Source of the DNA: an uncultured Lachnospiraceae bacterium
GTDB lineage: Bacteria; Bacillota; Clostridia; Lachnospirales; Lachnospiraceae
Reading direction: 5' to 3'
Assembly: GCA_910586125.1 (NCBI GenBank)
Contig: CAJUHP010000002.1
Span: forward strand, 62,001 to 126,000
DNA: 64,000 bases
Of this stretch, positions 1-8,104 are shown one piece after another. The translations under genes were made by a program, and so were the position numbers. Below the pieces are notes generated by a model that was given only the letters and a program-made list of their open reading frames with translations, was not told where the DNA came from and searched no databases. The number at the start of each line of letters is the position of its first letter. Positions within the stretch are counted from its first letter, which is position 1.

Positions 1-1719
1 ACTGACCACTTTCTCCGGATCTCCGCCTGTGCCGTAGTCTATATACATGACGGCATCCTGACCGTCCTGGCTGGTCCCGCCGCCAAAGATCTGAGAGGCA
101 ACGTCTGATCCACTCCCCACTGTAATCTCTCTTCCCGAACCGGTTTCTGTACTGATCAGAGAAAGCTTGTTGCTGGTACTCAGATAAGTCGCCTTCACGC
201 CGGCGCCAGAAGAATTAATTTTACTGATCATCTGACTGACGGAGCTATCTGCATCCAGTCCTTTAATCGTCACTCCATTGATCGAAAAGTTTTTAAGCTG
301 TTCATTGAAAGCGGCCTTGGCTGCCTCTTCATCGCCTCCATAGTTAGCAGCATCAAAACCACTGATCCCCAGTCTCTCTCTGTTATCCCACAGGCTTCCC
401 TCCAGGCTGATCTTATTGGAATTCAGCTTATCAAGACCCATCTGTTTCATAACGGCAGAGTCATTGGATGAAATGGTAAGAGTATTATCGTTACCCGAGG
501 CATCGTCAAAAGTGATCTCTCCATTAGCATTTGTATCAACTTTAATCTTTCCCGAACCGAATGCCTTATCGAGGTTTTTCTGCATTTTCTCCATGAACAG
601 ATCTTCCGCTTCTTGCAGCTTACCGTCATCTTTCAATTTTTTAATCTCATCGGCATCGCTCTTTGTAATCAATTCAAGAGAACGGCTCTGCCCGCCGTAG
701 GTAATTGAAAATTTCTTGCCGCTTAGGTAAGAAGCCATATTATCATATTTTGTAACGGATTTTTCTGAAACATTGGATACATTTTTATTAAAGGTTTCTA
801 AGGTATATCCTTTATCATTCTTATCGCCCTCTTCTTTCGCTGTGGTCTTATCCAGCCCAAGAGCGCCCAGAGCCGAAGAATTGCTCCGGATTATAATGCC
901 GTTATCCGTTGCTTTCTTAGTTGCACTGGCAACAGCATCCGCACTGTCATCAATTTTAAACTCAGTTCCTTTTCCGGTTCCACCGCTGGCTTTTACATAT
1001 TGAAGATTCAGTGCGTCATTGTCTTTGTCATAGCTGAACTGAATGCTGACGCCGTCCATAACGGTAAACTGTTCCGATTTTACCGCTTCATTTAACTGCC
1101 TGGCCAATTCTTCTTTATCCGGATTGGTATAATCAATCTCTACGGTTTTATTATTGCTGTCCTTATAGGAGGACGGGAAGGAAAAAGTACCTGTGCCAAA
1201 AAACTGATCTTTTGTGCCGTAATAACCAAAGTTCAAACCGGTACCCATAAGTGTGGACGTATAGAATTCGTCATCAAATTCCTTTCCAGTTTCGATGGCT
1301 CCTGTTGCCTTTGAGTCGGACTGCACGCTGGCTGACGTCGCCAATTGCTGCACACCGCGCACCGACATCATACTCAGAAGATCCGATGAACCGGTTGCGG
1401 TGATGTACTTGGTAACTTTATCATCACCCTTTGCTGTAATGACATTCTTGCTGAACAGACTGGGGTCCGTTATATTATTCTTCGCTGCATATGAAAGATA
1501 ATTATCCTGGATATCCAGAATCTGATTGATCACGCCGCGATACGCCTCCTGCTTCCATGTCAGACTGGTAATCGCATTCTTTTGATTCTGAATCTTTGTC
1601 GTAGACGCCAGCGACATCTGCTCAATGATGGAATCTCGATCAATACCGGATACCATACCGCCAAATCCTCTGAGAGTCGTATTCCCCAGATTCGTAGTTG
1701 CTCCTGATACGCTCGCCAT
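1..1719 (-). CDS. fliD: Flagellar filament cap protein FliD (hook-associated protein 2), C-terminus off the window
   Basis: FliD caps the growing filament outside the cell and helps exported flagellin fold into place. The frame is open for 573 codons from an ATG at 1719 to the window edge without a stop, so the C-terminus is missing. The N-terminus has the family's G-x-x-SGID motif followed by a helix typical of FliD_N, and the middle is rich in Ser, Thr, Gly and Asn as in exported axial proteins. A ribosome site AAAGGAG lies 7 bases before the start. The leader of about 90 bases and a sigma-D-type -10 box at 1815-1822 indicate a late-class flagellar transcript separate from the upstream operon. 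The reading frame is certain; identity rests on the N-terminus and overall composition. Confidence 0.88.
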   Translation of the reverse strand, partial: MASVSGATTNLGNTTLRGFGGMVSGIDRDSIIEQMSLASTTKIQNQKNAITSLTWKQEAYRGVINQILDIQDNYLSYAAKNNITDPSLFSKNVITAKGDDKVTKYITATGSSDLLSMMSVRGVQQLATSASVQSDSKATGAIETGKEFDDEFYTSTLMGTGLNFGYYGTKDQFFGTGTFSFPSSYKDSNNKTVEIDYTNPDKEELARQLNEAVKSEQFTVMDGVSIQFSYDKDNDALNLQYVKASGGTGKGTEFKIDDSADAVASATKKATDNGIIIRSNSSALGALGLDKTTAKEEGDKNDKGYTLETFNKNVSNVSEKSVTKYDNMASYLSGKKFSITYGGQSRSLELITKSDADEIKKLKDDGKLQEAEDLFMEKMQKNLDKAFGSGKIKVDTNANGEITFDDASGNDNTLTISSNDSAVMKQMGLDKLNSNKISLEGSLWDNRERLGISGFDAANYGGDEEAAKAAFNEQLKNFSINGVTIKGLDADSSVSQMISKINSSGAGVKATYLSTSNKLSLISTETGSGREITVGSGSDVASQIFGGGTSQDGQDAVMYIDYGTGGDPEKVVS

Positions 1720-1814
1720 TTGTAATCTCCTTTCTCTATTCCTTCGACCAAACCGCCAGACTTCCTTTTCTACCGGGTCAAATCTCATAGCATTGCTATT
1801 TTCTTCTAATCTAA

Positions 1815-1841
1815 ATATCGGCGGTTTCCCTGAAAAAATAA
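1815..1841 (-). promoter_or_regulatory. Sigma-D-type promoter of fliD
   Basis: On the minus strand the -10 element is GCCGATAT (1815-1822), identical to the sigma-D/FliA consensus. A weak -35 match, TTAT (1838-1841), lies 15 bases upstream. The predicted transcript start leaves about 90 bases of leader before fliD. The 306-base gene-free stretch 1720-2025 holds this promoter and two 12-base palindromes (1878-1889 and 1903-1914). I see no other gene there. The -35 is poor, so strength is uncertain. Confidence 0.6.
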
Positions 1842-1877
1842 GCGATAGAATACGCTCCTTCCATGATTGAAATCCGC

Positions 1878-1914
1878 GTCTTTAAAGACTTTTCAAGCTT
1901 CCTGTCATATGACA
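1878..1914. repeat. Two adjacent 12-base palindromes upstream of the fliD promoter
   Basis: GTCTTTAAAGAC (1878-1889) and TGTCATATGACA (1903-1914) are both perfect palindromes separated by 13 bases. They lie about 37-73 bases upstream of the fliD -35 region and just after the end of the ComFB-domain gene. They could be binding sites for a dimeric regulator. No family can be assigned from sequence alone. Confidence 0.4.
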
Positions 1915-2025
1915 AAGCACAGAAAAAAGCAGAAAACAGCCGGACCGGAAAAAAGAACGAAAAATGCTGCCGCACTTTTACTAATCTCTTCCGACCTGGC
2001 TGTCGTGTCTGCCGAAAAACAATTG

Positions 2026-2835
2026 TCAATGTCTTGGACTTTCTTTCACCGTCATACAAGCCTTCATAATCTCCGTAAAAATCCTGACATGAAAACTTCC
2101 TTTATAAAACCCAATCAGAGGAGAGGTCTGGGTCTCATCCACAATAACATACTTGGCAGGAAGTCTGGTCAGGACTAACGCCTGTACGTCTGCCTTACAC
2201 CGGCTGCAGCGGCAGACTCCATATTGTTCCATCTGCTCATCCAGATTCATATCGTTCAGAAGCCGCTCCATCACATTCATCATGCGGTAGGTTACTTCTT
2301 CCGGCTTCTTTTCTTCTGATGCTGCCGCCTTTTCTGAATGCTCCGCCTCCGGCACAACCGCAGTTTCTTTCTTTTCGCCGGCCCCCTCACTTATCTCAGC
2401 CGATTCCAACGCCTCCTCTGGCTCTGCCGGCTTTGTTTCGGTTTCCGCCGATTCCTGCATATCTGCGGATTCCATCTTTACGGGTTCTTGTTCTTTTTCT
2501 TCTGTTTGTTCCGTTGAAACCGCTGCGGATGTTCCTCTTTCCTGTGCAATTTCAGCCTCTAGCTGTGCTTCCAGCCGATTCTTTATCTCATTGGAAAGCT
2601 TTTCATTCTCGCTGGTCTCATTGACGACGATCACTTTATTTTCCGGAGCAGATTTCTGGGCCTCCGGCTGCGAGACGCCCGTTTCTTTTACGGCAGCGGC
2701 ATCCTTTGCCGAGGAGTCCGGCGACTCTGCAGACGCTTTTTTAGCCTCCGATGTTTCCTGCACCTCTTCCGTCTCCGGCGTTCCATTGGTAATCAGATTT
2801 AATACATGCGACGTCTTATTGGTTTTTCTCGGCAT
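2026..2835 (-). CDS. ComFB-domain protein with long acidic N-terminal region
   Basis: The protein has 269 residues. The C-terminal part, from about residue 183, matches the ComFB (late competence development) family: MMNVMERL near its start, a Cys cluster CRCSRC (Cys208, Cys210, Cys213), then ADVQALVLTRLPAKYV. Residues 20-180 are Glu/Ala/Ser-rich low-complexity sequence, probably disordered. The start overlaps the end of the upstream parA-like gene by 20 bases, so translation of the two is probably coupled. ComFB proteins of cyanobacteria have been reported to bind cyclic dinucleotides; whether this one does is inference. It is the last gene before the separate fliD transcript. The cellular role is unknown. 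Confidence 0.75.
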   Translation of the reverse strand: MPRKTNKTSHVLNLITNGTPETEEVQETSEAKKASAESPDSSAKDAAAVKETGVSQPEAQKSAPENKVIVVNETSENEKLSNEIKNRLEAQLEAEIAQERGTSAAVSTEQTEEKEQEPVKMESADMQESAETETKPAEPEEALESAEISEGAGEKKETAVVPEAEHSEKAAASEEKKPEEVTYRMMNVMERLLNDMNLDEQMEQYGVCRCSRCKADVQALVLTRLPAKYVIVDETQTSPLIGFYKGSFHVRIFTEIMKACMTVKESPRH

Positions 2836-3613
2836 TTTCTCCTACCTCCTTCAGATGAATTGTCTCTGCAATTTCCTCCAAAAAGCACTGGTAATCCTGG
2901 ACGGCTGCCGAACGGGGGCTGTAATCAAAGATACTTTCCCCGTGGGCTGGAGCTTCTGCAATCGCGACACCATTGCGAATCTTTGTGTCAAACACTGCTG
3001 TTCCGATTTGAGAGGCCAGTTGGCCGGCCATTTCCAGCACGTCTCTGGCTAAAAGAGTACGCCGGTTGAAGCGTGTCAGGAGAATGCCCATGACTTTTAA
3101 ATTCGGGTTTAAGGAGCTGCGGACGGATTCAATCGTTTCCTTTAGCTGAGAAAGCCCCACAAGGCTCATAATATCCGTTGCCATCGGTATAATCAGAAAA
3201 TCGGAAACCGTATAGGCGTTCACAGTCAGCAGATTCAGCGCCGGGGGCGTATCAATGACGACATAATCATAATTTCCAATAATCGGAGCCAGCGTATCTC
3301 TCAAAATACATTCTCTACGTCCCGTTGCAACATGATCTAAACCACTGCTCAAGGAAATATCAGAGGCCAGAACATCACAGTAATCAGTATGATTCACAGC
3401 CTCCGCCACAGGTACTTTTCCCTGCAGAGCGTCCAAAACGGTAGGTACGCCGGAAGGCTCCAGACCCAGGCAAAATCCCAGATTGCCCTGAGGATCTAAA
3501 TCCACCCCCAGAACCTTTTTCCCCTCGCCAGCAATTCCCGTGGCAAGCGCTGCGGAAGTTGTCGTCTTGCCCACGCCTCCCTTTTGATTGGAAACTGTAA
3601 TGATAATAGCCAA
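2816..3613 (-). CDS. ParA/MinD-family P-loop ATPase
   Basis: The 265-residue protein begins with a deviant Walker A, KGGVGKTT, with the signature lysine Lys11 and Lys16. It continues with VDLDPQGN (Asp near residue 40) and a Walker B-type VVIDTPP, all hallmarks of ParA/Soj ATPases that dimerise with ATP and localise cargo on DNA or membrane. The start is TTG at 3613, supported by GGAGG 8-12 bases upstream. It follows cheV and overlaps the ComFB-domain gene. It may place flagella or chemotaxis arrays, as FlhG or ParC do in other bacteria. No flhF is present and the sequence resembles Soj more than FlhG, so the target is open. Confidence 0.85.
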   Translation of the reverse strand: MAIIITVSNQKGGVGKTTTSAALATGIAGEGKKVLGVDLDPQGNLGFCLGLEPSGVPTVLDALQGKVPVAEAVNHTDYCDVLASDISLSSGLDHVATGRRECILRDTLAPIIGNYDYVVIDTPPALNLLTVNAYTVSDFLIIPMATDIMSLVGLSQLKETIESVRSSLNPNLKVMGILLTRFNRRTLLARDVLEMAGQLASQIGTAVFDTKIRNGVAIAEAPAHGESIFDYSPRSAAVQDYQCFLEEIAETIHLKEVGENAEKNQ

Positions 3614-3627
3614 TATTTTATCCTCCG

Positions 3628-4569
3628 TCAGACGTCAAATTTTGCCCTTGTTTCTTTAAAACGTTCTAAAAGCATATCAAGGAGCGACACCAGACGGCCG
3701 ATCTCCGGCTTGGCAATCTGTTCGTCAGCGCCCAATTCTTTTCCCTTAATCCGCATCTGTTCGTCGATCAGAGAGGAAAAGATAATGACAGGAAGATGTT
3801 TTAAGCGACGGTCATCTTTAATCAGCTTCGTCAGACGATGGCCGTCCATCTCCGGCATCTCGATATCTGTAATCACCAGATTCACTTTGTCAAAGAGATC
3901 GGAGTCATTGCGGATCGAGTTCAGATGATCCCACGCCTCCTGCCCGTTAGGGAAATTAATCAGATGCGTAAATCCGGCCCGTTCCAGACAATCGTTGATC
4001 ATCCGCTGCAGAAGAATAGAGTCTTCCGCAATAACAATCGGACAGTCGCAGATCGGTCTGGCTCCCATTTTCTCTACTTCGGAAACCTGAATCGTCGTTT
4101 CCGGAGCGATCTCAGCCACAATCTTTTCAAAATCCAGAACCGTTACAAGCTGGCCTTCGCACTGTGCAATTCCAGTCGCTACCCCCTCATCTCCGTTGGA
4201 GACCGTCTTATCCGGTTTCTGAATATCTTTCCAGGAAATCCGGCTGATCCCCTCGATGCTCTCCACTCGAAATGCCGCCGTCATCCGGTTAAAGTTTGTA
4301 ATGATAAACAGATCCTTAGCGCCCGGCTCCTGATGCTCGCCGAAGAGATAATAAGCCAGATTAATAACCGTAATCAGATCTTCGCGAGGCTTAAAAATAC
4401 CTTCGATGGCCGGGTGAGCGTGAGGCATCGGTTTTACCTTCTCCGCCATAATGATCTCTTTTACCTTTGCCACATTGATGCCATACAACTCCCCGCTTAC
4501 TGAAAAGCGCATGATCTCAATTTCATTTGTTCCGGACTCCAACAGAATCCTGCTCTTATTTTCCTCCAT
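3628..4569 (-). CDS. cheV: Chemotaxis coupling protein CheV (CheW domain plus receiver)
   Basis: Residues 15-160 form a CheW-like coupling domain (IMRFSVSGELYGINVAKVKEI). Residues 175-305 form a response-regulator receiver with acidic pair Glu182-Asp183, phospho-acceptor Asp235 in LVITDIEMPEMDG and conserved Lys near the end (AKPEIG). CheV links receptors to CheA and dampens signalling when phosphorylated. It is 313 residues, the usual length. It lies between cheD and parA within the flagellar operon. No separate cheW or cheA is in the window, so CheV is the only coupling protein encoded here. Confidence 0.92.
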   Translation of the reverse strand: MEENKSRILLESGTNEIEIMRFSVSGELYGINVAKVKEIIMAEKVKPMPHAHPAIEGIFKPREDLITVINLAYYLFGEHQEPGAKDLFIITNFNRMTAAFRVESIEGISRISWKDIQKPDKTVSNGDEGVATGIAQCEGQLVTVLDFEKIVAEIAPETTIQVSEVEKMGARPICDCPIVIAEDSILLQRMINDCLERAGFTHLINFPNGQEAWDHLNSIRNDSDLFDKVNLVITDIEMPEMDGHRLTKLIKDDRRLKHLPVIIFSSLIDEQMRIKGKELGADEQIAKPEIGRLVSLLDMLLERFKETRAKFDV

Positions 4570-4584
4570 ATCTTCTCCTTCCTC

Positions 4585-5067
4585 CTATAAGTGCTTTTCC
4601 GGTTTCCCAAATGTTCGGATTACCACGTCGCCGTTTGTCACATCCAAAACCATCGTTCTGGCATAGGTTCCGCCAGTATCCTCCGCCATCAGCCGCAGTC
4701 CTTCGGCTCGAAGAATCTGCTTCACCTTGATTGCATTCCGCTCTCCGATATTGCCAAAGCTCGCATTCCCCTTAATCTCAAACATTTTTGCTCCGCCGGC
4801 AATCTTTACCACGGTCCGGGCACGGACCATGCCAAAGGCCGTAAGTTTTCGTAGCGTTTCCTGAATTCCTGTATCCGCATATTTAAAAATATTTGGGTCT
4901 GTCTGAGCCTGACGTTCCGGCAACATGATATGCAGAAGCGCCCCCAGGTTGATGCCTCTGTCATAGAATGAAATTCCAATACAGGAGCCCAGAGCATAGG
5001 TAATAATGCGTCCGCTGCCCCTGGTAAGCTTCATATCGCCTATCCCTACTTTCAGTTCCCTCTCCAT
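4585..5067 (-). CDS. cheD: Chemoreceptor glutamine deamidase CheD
   Basis: CheD hydrolyses specific receptor glutamines to glutamates and, in Bacillus, binds CheC to adjust CheY-P levels. The 160-residue protein shows the catalytic Cys29 in ALGSCIGIS and His46 in ALLHIMLP, followed by the expected Thr/Ala-rich C-terminal half. It starts two bases after the cheC stop codon, so the pair is translationally close, matching the known CheC-CheD partnership. Confidence 0.93.
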   Translation of the reverse strand: MERELKVGIGDMKLTRGSGRIITYALGSCIGISFYDRGINLGALLHIMLPERQAQTDPNIFKYADTGIQETLRKLTAFGMVRARTVVKIAGGAKMFEIKGNASFGNIGERNAIKVKQILRAEGLRLMAEDTGGTYARTMVLDVTNGDVVIRTFGKPEKHL

Positions 5068-5069
5068 CC

Positions 5070-5687
5070 TCAGACACCTAGTTTCTCCATAATTGCATTT
5101 AACGACTTGATATCCGGAAGCATCAATAACCAGTCGGAAAGATTTTTGCCGTCCATCACAAAATCTGCGTTAAAATACATCAATTTATCTGTTTCATATC
5201 CGTATTCGGCCATAGGTACCGTCAAAATGCCTCCCACCATATTGACCGTAGAACTGGGAACAGAAAGACTGATCTCCACATCCACCAGTTTGGAGAACGC
5301 ATTGACATAATTGCAGATAATGATATTGCCTACCTCTTCCAGAGCGGAATAGGCTAACTGATCCATCTCCTCAAAACTATTGTAATGCTGTCCCAAAAGC
5401 GTTCCCAGAATCGTATCCGCAAAATTCAGATCAAAAAGGAAGAGCATCAATCCTTCCACATCCTGGTCCATTTTTACCAATGTTGCCGCGACAATCTCCT
5501 CGGCATTTCCGATGCGGGCCAGCGCGTCGTTGTATCCCAGAACGCTGACCTGGGGGATGGTAATCCGGATCTCCTTCTGCAGTAACTTTGACAGGGCCGT
5601 CGCCGCATGGCTGGTGCCAATGCTGCTGATCTCCCGCATTACGTCAAGTTCCTGGAGATCCATGTCTTCATAGGTCTTAATTTTCAT
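5070..5687 (-). CDS. cheC: CheY-P phosphatase CheC
   Basis: CheC removes phosphate from CheY-P and binds CheD. The 205-residue protein has two pseudo-symmetric CheC domains. The second active site fits S-x3-E-x2-N-x22-P exactly (Ser114, Glu118, Asn121, Pro144). In the first site Glu19 and Pro45 are present but the catalytic Asn is Ser22, so that site is probably weak or inactive. Only one working site is unusual but not unknown in the family. It lies directly upstream of cheD in the operon. Confidence 0.93.
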   Translation of the reverse strand: MKIKTYEDMDLQELDVMREISSIGTSHAATALSKLLQKEIRITIPQVSVLGYNDALARIGNAEEIVAATLVKMDQDVEGLMLFLFDLNFADTILGTLLGQHYNSFEEMDQLAYSALEEVGNIIICNYVNAFSKLVDVEISLSVPSSTVNMVGGILTVPMAEYGYETDKLMYFNADFVMDGKNLSDWLLMLPDIKSLNAIMEKLGV

Positions 5688-5705
5688 GCCTGCCTCCCCC
5701 TCTCA

Positions 5706-6428
5706 TCAGCCGCGCAGATTATTGATTGTTGACATAATCTCATCGGAAGTCGTCACCATGCGAAGCGCATAACTGTATGCTCTCTGACACTCGATCACGC
5801 TGGTAAATTCTTTGGCCAGATCCGTGCCGGAAGTCTCCAAAAATCCCTTCATCAGAGCCTCCTCCTCGACGGGAATCGCCTGTACGCCCTCGTCCGCCGG
5901 CACGTATTCATTGGCTGATACGCTGAGCAGACGGCTGGGATTCTGGAACGTAACCAGGGCAATGGCCTGCGTCATGTCCATCTCTTCCTCTCCGTCGGTC
6001 CGGATCGGCTGACCATTTTTGTCCAGCACATATTTGTCATCGTCGGTCATCATATAAAAACCGTCCGCTCGCTCTGCCTGGTGAAAATGCCCGTCGCGGG
6101 TGTAGCTGATCGCACCTGTATCCGGGTCCTGCAGCATAAAAAAAGTATTTTTCTTTGTAATCGCAAAATCTAAGGAGGAATTCGTCTGTGTCACCGCATC
6201 CACATCAAAGGAAGTATAAGTCCTGATGGCCCTCATACCGGCCCCAGCCTGCAGCTCGGTTACGGCGTCTTCTGAATCATTGACATTGTACTCAATCAAT
6301 TCCGAAAAAGCTACCGATTTCGGCTTAAAACCGTTGTTATTGATGTTCGCCAGATTATTGGCGACTACGCTGAGCCTTTTGGTGCATTGTCCTGCTCCTA
6401 CGGCTCCCACATAAAATGATTCGTTCAT
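5706..6428 (-). CDS. Flagellar hook-basal body rod protein (FlgG/FlhP type)
   Basis: The 240-residue protein has the FlgE/F/G N-terminal helix with the motif VVANNLANINNNGFK and a C-terminal helix with FTSVIECQRAYSYALRMV. These two helices form the coiled coil of rod and hook proteins. It is an exported axial component of the rod. It sits 11 bases after a second protein of the same family, as in the flhO-flhP pair of Bacillus. FlgF and FlgG cannot be separated with certainty from sequence alone. Confidence 0.85.
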   Translation of the reverse strand: MNESFYVGAVGAGQCTKRLSVVANNLANINNNGFKPKSVAFSELIEYNVNDSEDAVTELQAGAGMRAIRTYTSFDVDAVTQTNSSLDFAITKKNTFFMLQDPDTGAISYTRDGHFHQAERADGFYMMTDDDKYVLDKNGQPIRTDGEEEMDMTQAIALVTFQNPSRLLSVSANEYVPADEGVQAIPVEEEALMKGFLETSGTDLAKEFTSVIECQRAYSYALRMVTTSDEIMSTINNLRG

Positions 6429-6439
6429 TTCATTCCTCC

Positions 6440-7222
6440 TTACAGCTTTCCGATATCCGTTGCCGATTTGCTCATCAGTGTGTCATACATCCGAAGCATC
6501 TGCGCCGCGCTCTGCAGCGCTCTCTGAGACGACATCATCGCCGTCATCTCTTCCATCATATCCACATTGGACTTTTCCAACACCTTCCACAGAACATTGG
6601 TTTCCTGTCCTGTCACCACCTGCAAAGGCGCCTGATTCGTGGAAAACAGACCATTGTCCTCTCTGTGCAGTCCATTATAATCTGCAAAATCCACCACCCG
6701 CAGAGTGCCGTAGTCTCGTTCCTCTGTTCCCTGGGGGGTGGAGATCTGCGCTACAATCCGGCCGCTGCTGTCCACAGAAAAGTCCTCATTATCAATCTGA
6801 ATCGGCTGACCATCCATGCTCTGAACCCGTCCTAAATCATTCAGCACCAGATAGCCGTCCTCGTCCACCGCAAAGCTGCCGTTTCTGGTGTAGCGTATGC
6901 CGTCCTCTGTCTGAATACAGAAAAATCCATTGCCGCTCAGAGCAAAATCATAAATTCCCTCTGTGGGATCGAAACTGCCCTGCTCATAGTTCACATAGGT
7001 CTGGGAAGCCGTGGTAATCTTTGAAGTTGTCGCCAGATCTTCCCTTTCATTTTTGCTTCGTCTTCCGGTGCGGTACAGCATCTCCTCCTCGAAAGTAGTC
7101 GATACCATTGTATCGTGCTTATAACCGGCCGTCTGCACATTTACCATATTATTGCTGATTACGTTCAGATTCCGGCTCTGTGTCAGCATGCCTGATACCA
7201 GATTGTAAAATCCCTGATACAT
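6440..7222 (-). CDS. Flagellar hook-basal body rod protein (FlgF/FlhO type)
   Basis: A 260-residue paralogue of the next gene, with N-terminal NVISNNMVNVQTAGYK and C-terminal MEEMTAMMSSQRALQSAAQM, the two conserved helices of axial rod proteins. The middle contains the FlgG-like motif ALSGNGFFCIQTEDG. It probably forms the proximal/distal rod with its neighbour. A 104-base gap carrying a possible sigma-A promoter separates it from sigD upstream, so it may be transcribed both from the main operon and on its own. Confidence 0.85.
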   Translation of the reverse strand: MYQGFYNLVSGMLTQSRNLNVISNNMVNVQTAGYKHDTMVSTTFEEEMLYRTGRRSKNEREDLATTSKITTASQTYVNYEQGSFDPTEGIYDFALSGNGFFCIQTEDGIRYTRNGSFAVDEDGYLVLNDLGRVQSMDGQPIQIDNEDFSVDSSGRIVAQISTPQGTEERDYGTLRVVDFADYNGLHREDNGLFSTNQAPLQVVTGQETNVLWKVLEKSNVDMMEEMTAMMSSQRALQSAAQMLRMYDTLMSKSATDIGKL

Positions 7223-7272
7223 CTGTCTGTCCTCCTCATCTTTCTGTAAGACTTCTAAGGCTTCCCATCTAT

Positions 7273-7301
7273 ATTATACAGCTTTTCTTCCATATTGGCT
7301 A
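7273..7301 (-). promoter_or_regulatory. Possible internal sigma-A promoter before the rod genes
   Basis: Minus strand: -35 TAGCCA (7296-7301, 4 of 6 consensus), 17-base spacer, -10 TATAAT (7273-7278, perfect). It lies in the longest gap inside this part of the operon, about 50 bases before the first rod gene. It could supply extra rod and cheC/D/V transcript independent of the distant flgB promoter. Confidence 0.45.
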
Positions 7302-7326
7302 TACCTTATTTTTTGTGCAAAGCATA

Positions 7327-8085
7327 TTACTGCTCCATAGCCGCCCGCAGCTTGCGGATTGCCGCGCTGTGTATCTGGGAAATCCGCGGCTCGCTGACCT
7401 GCAGAACCTGGGCAATCTGCCCCATATTCAGCTCTTCCACATAGTACAGCGAAATCACCAGCTTTTCCTTTTCCTTTAACCCCTCCACTGCATGGGCCAG
7501 AAGCTCAAGCTGTTCTCCCTGCAAAAAAGAGTGCTCCGGCTGAGTAGAGATGTCATTGCTGGGCAACTGAACCGACTGGCGATCCTCATCACCGCTCATG
7601 ACCATATCCAAAGACAGGACATTCGCCATGGTGCTGATCTGCTCAATTTTCCGGCATTTTTTCTCTTCTATCCCCATTTGTCCGGCAATCTCAGCATAGG
7701 TAGGCTGTCTTCCCAGCGCTTCTGTCAACTGCTGTCTGGCGTTTTCAAGCGCTTTATATTGACGGCGGTAGTCCCGCGGCATCCAGTCATTTTTTCGCAT
7801 CAGATCAATGATCATGCCGCGGATTCGTCGGGATATGAAGGTTTCAAATTTATTATCCATCGCCGGATCATATCGGTCTATCCCCTTTATGATGGCAATG
7901 ACCCCTTCATTGATGATATCCTCTATCTCCATCGTCCCTTCATAAACACCTCTCATCTGTACTGCAATCGCCTTTACAATATAGAGATAGCGCATCGTCA
8001 GTTCCTGTCTGACCTCTGTGGAACGTGTCTCCCGGTACATAGCCAGAAGCTCTTCATTTGTCTTTGCCTCCAGATGCTTCAACAT
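7327..8085 (-). CDS. sigD: RNA polymerase sigma factor SigD/FliA for flagellar genes
   Basis: This sigma-28-type factor directs late flagellar, chemotaxis and related promoters (TAAA-N15-GCCGATAT). The 252-residue protein has region 2 (KFETFISRRIRGMIIDLMRK, then NDWMPRDYR) and a region-4 helix-turn-helix near the C-terminus (NMGQIAQVLQVSEPRISQIHS). It follows flhA, with AAGGATGAG as ribosome site. Its targets seen in this window include fliD, the yjfB-like gene and, strikingly, the debranching enzyme gene. No anti-sigma flgM is present here. Confidence 0.94.
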   Translation of the reverse strand: MLKHLEAKTNEELLAMYRETRSTEVRQELTMRYLYIVKAIAVQMRGVYEGTMEIEDIINEGVIAIIKGIDRYDPAMDNKFETFISRRIRGMIIDLMRKNDWMPRDYRRQYKALENARQQLTEALGRQPTYAEIAGQMGIEEKKCRKIEQISTMANVLSLDMVMSGDEDRQSVQLPSNDISTQPEHSFLQGEQLELLAHAVEGLKEKEKLVISLYYVEELNMGQIAQVLQVSEPRISQIHSAAIRKLRAAMEQ

Positions 8086-8104
8086 GCTAACTCATCCTTC
8101 TCTG

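Noticed and set aside
2319..2624. Proline-rich plus-strand open frame
   Set aside because: It is antisense to the Glu/Ala-rich arm of the ComFB-domain gene; repeated GAA/GCT codons naturally leave open antisense frames.
2816..3613. Naming the ParA-type ATPase FlhG
   Set aside because: FlhG normally follows flhF and has FlhG-specific N-terminal residues. Neither is seen; the sequence is closer to Soj/ParA, so only the broad family is given.
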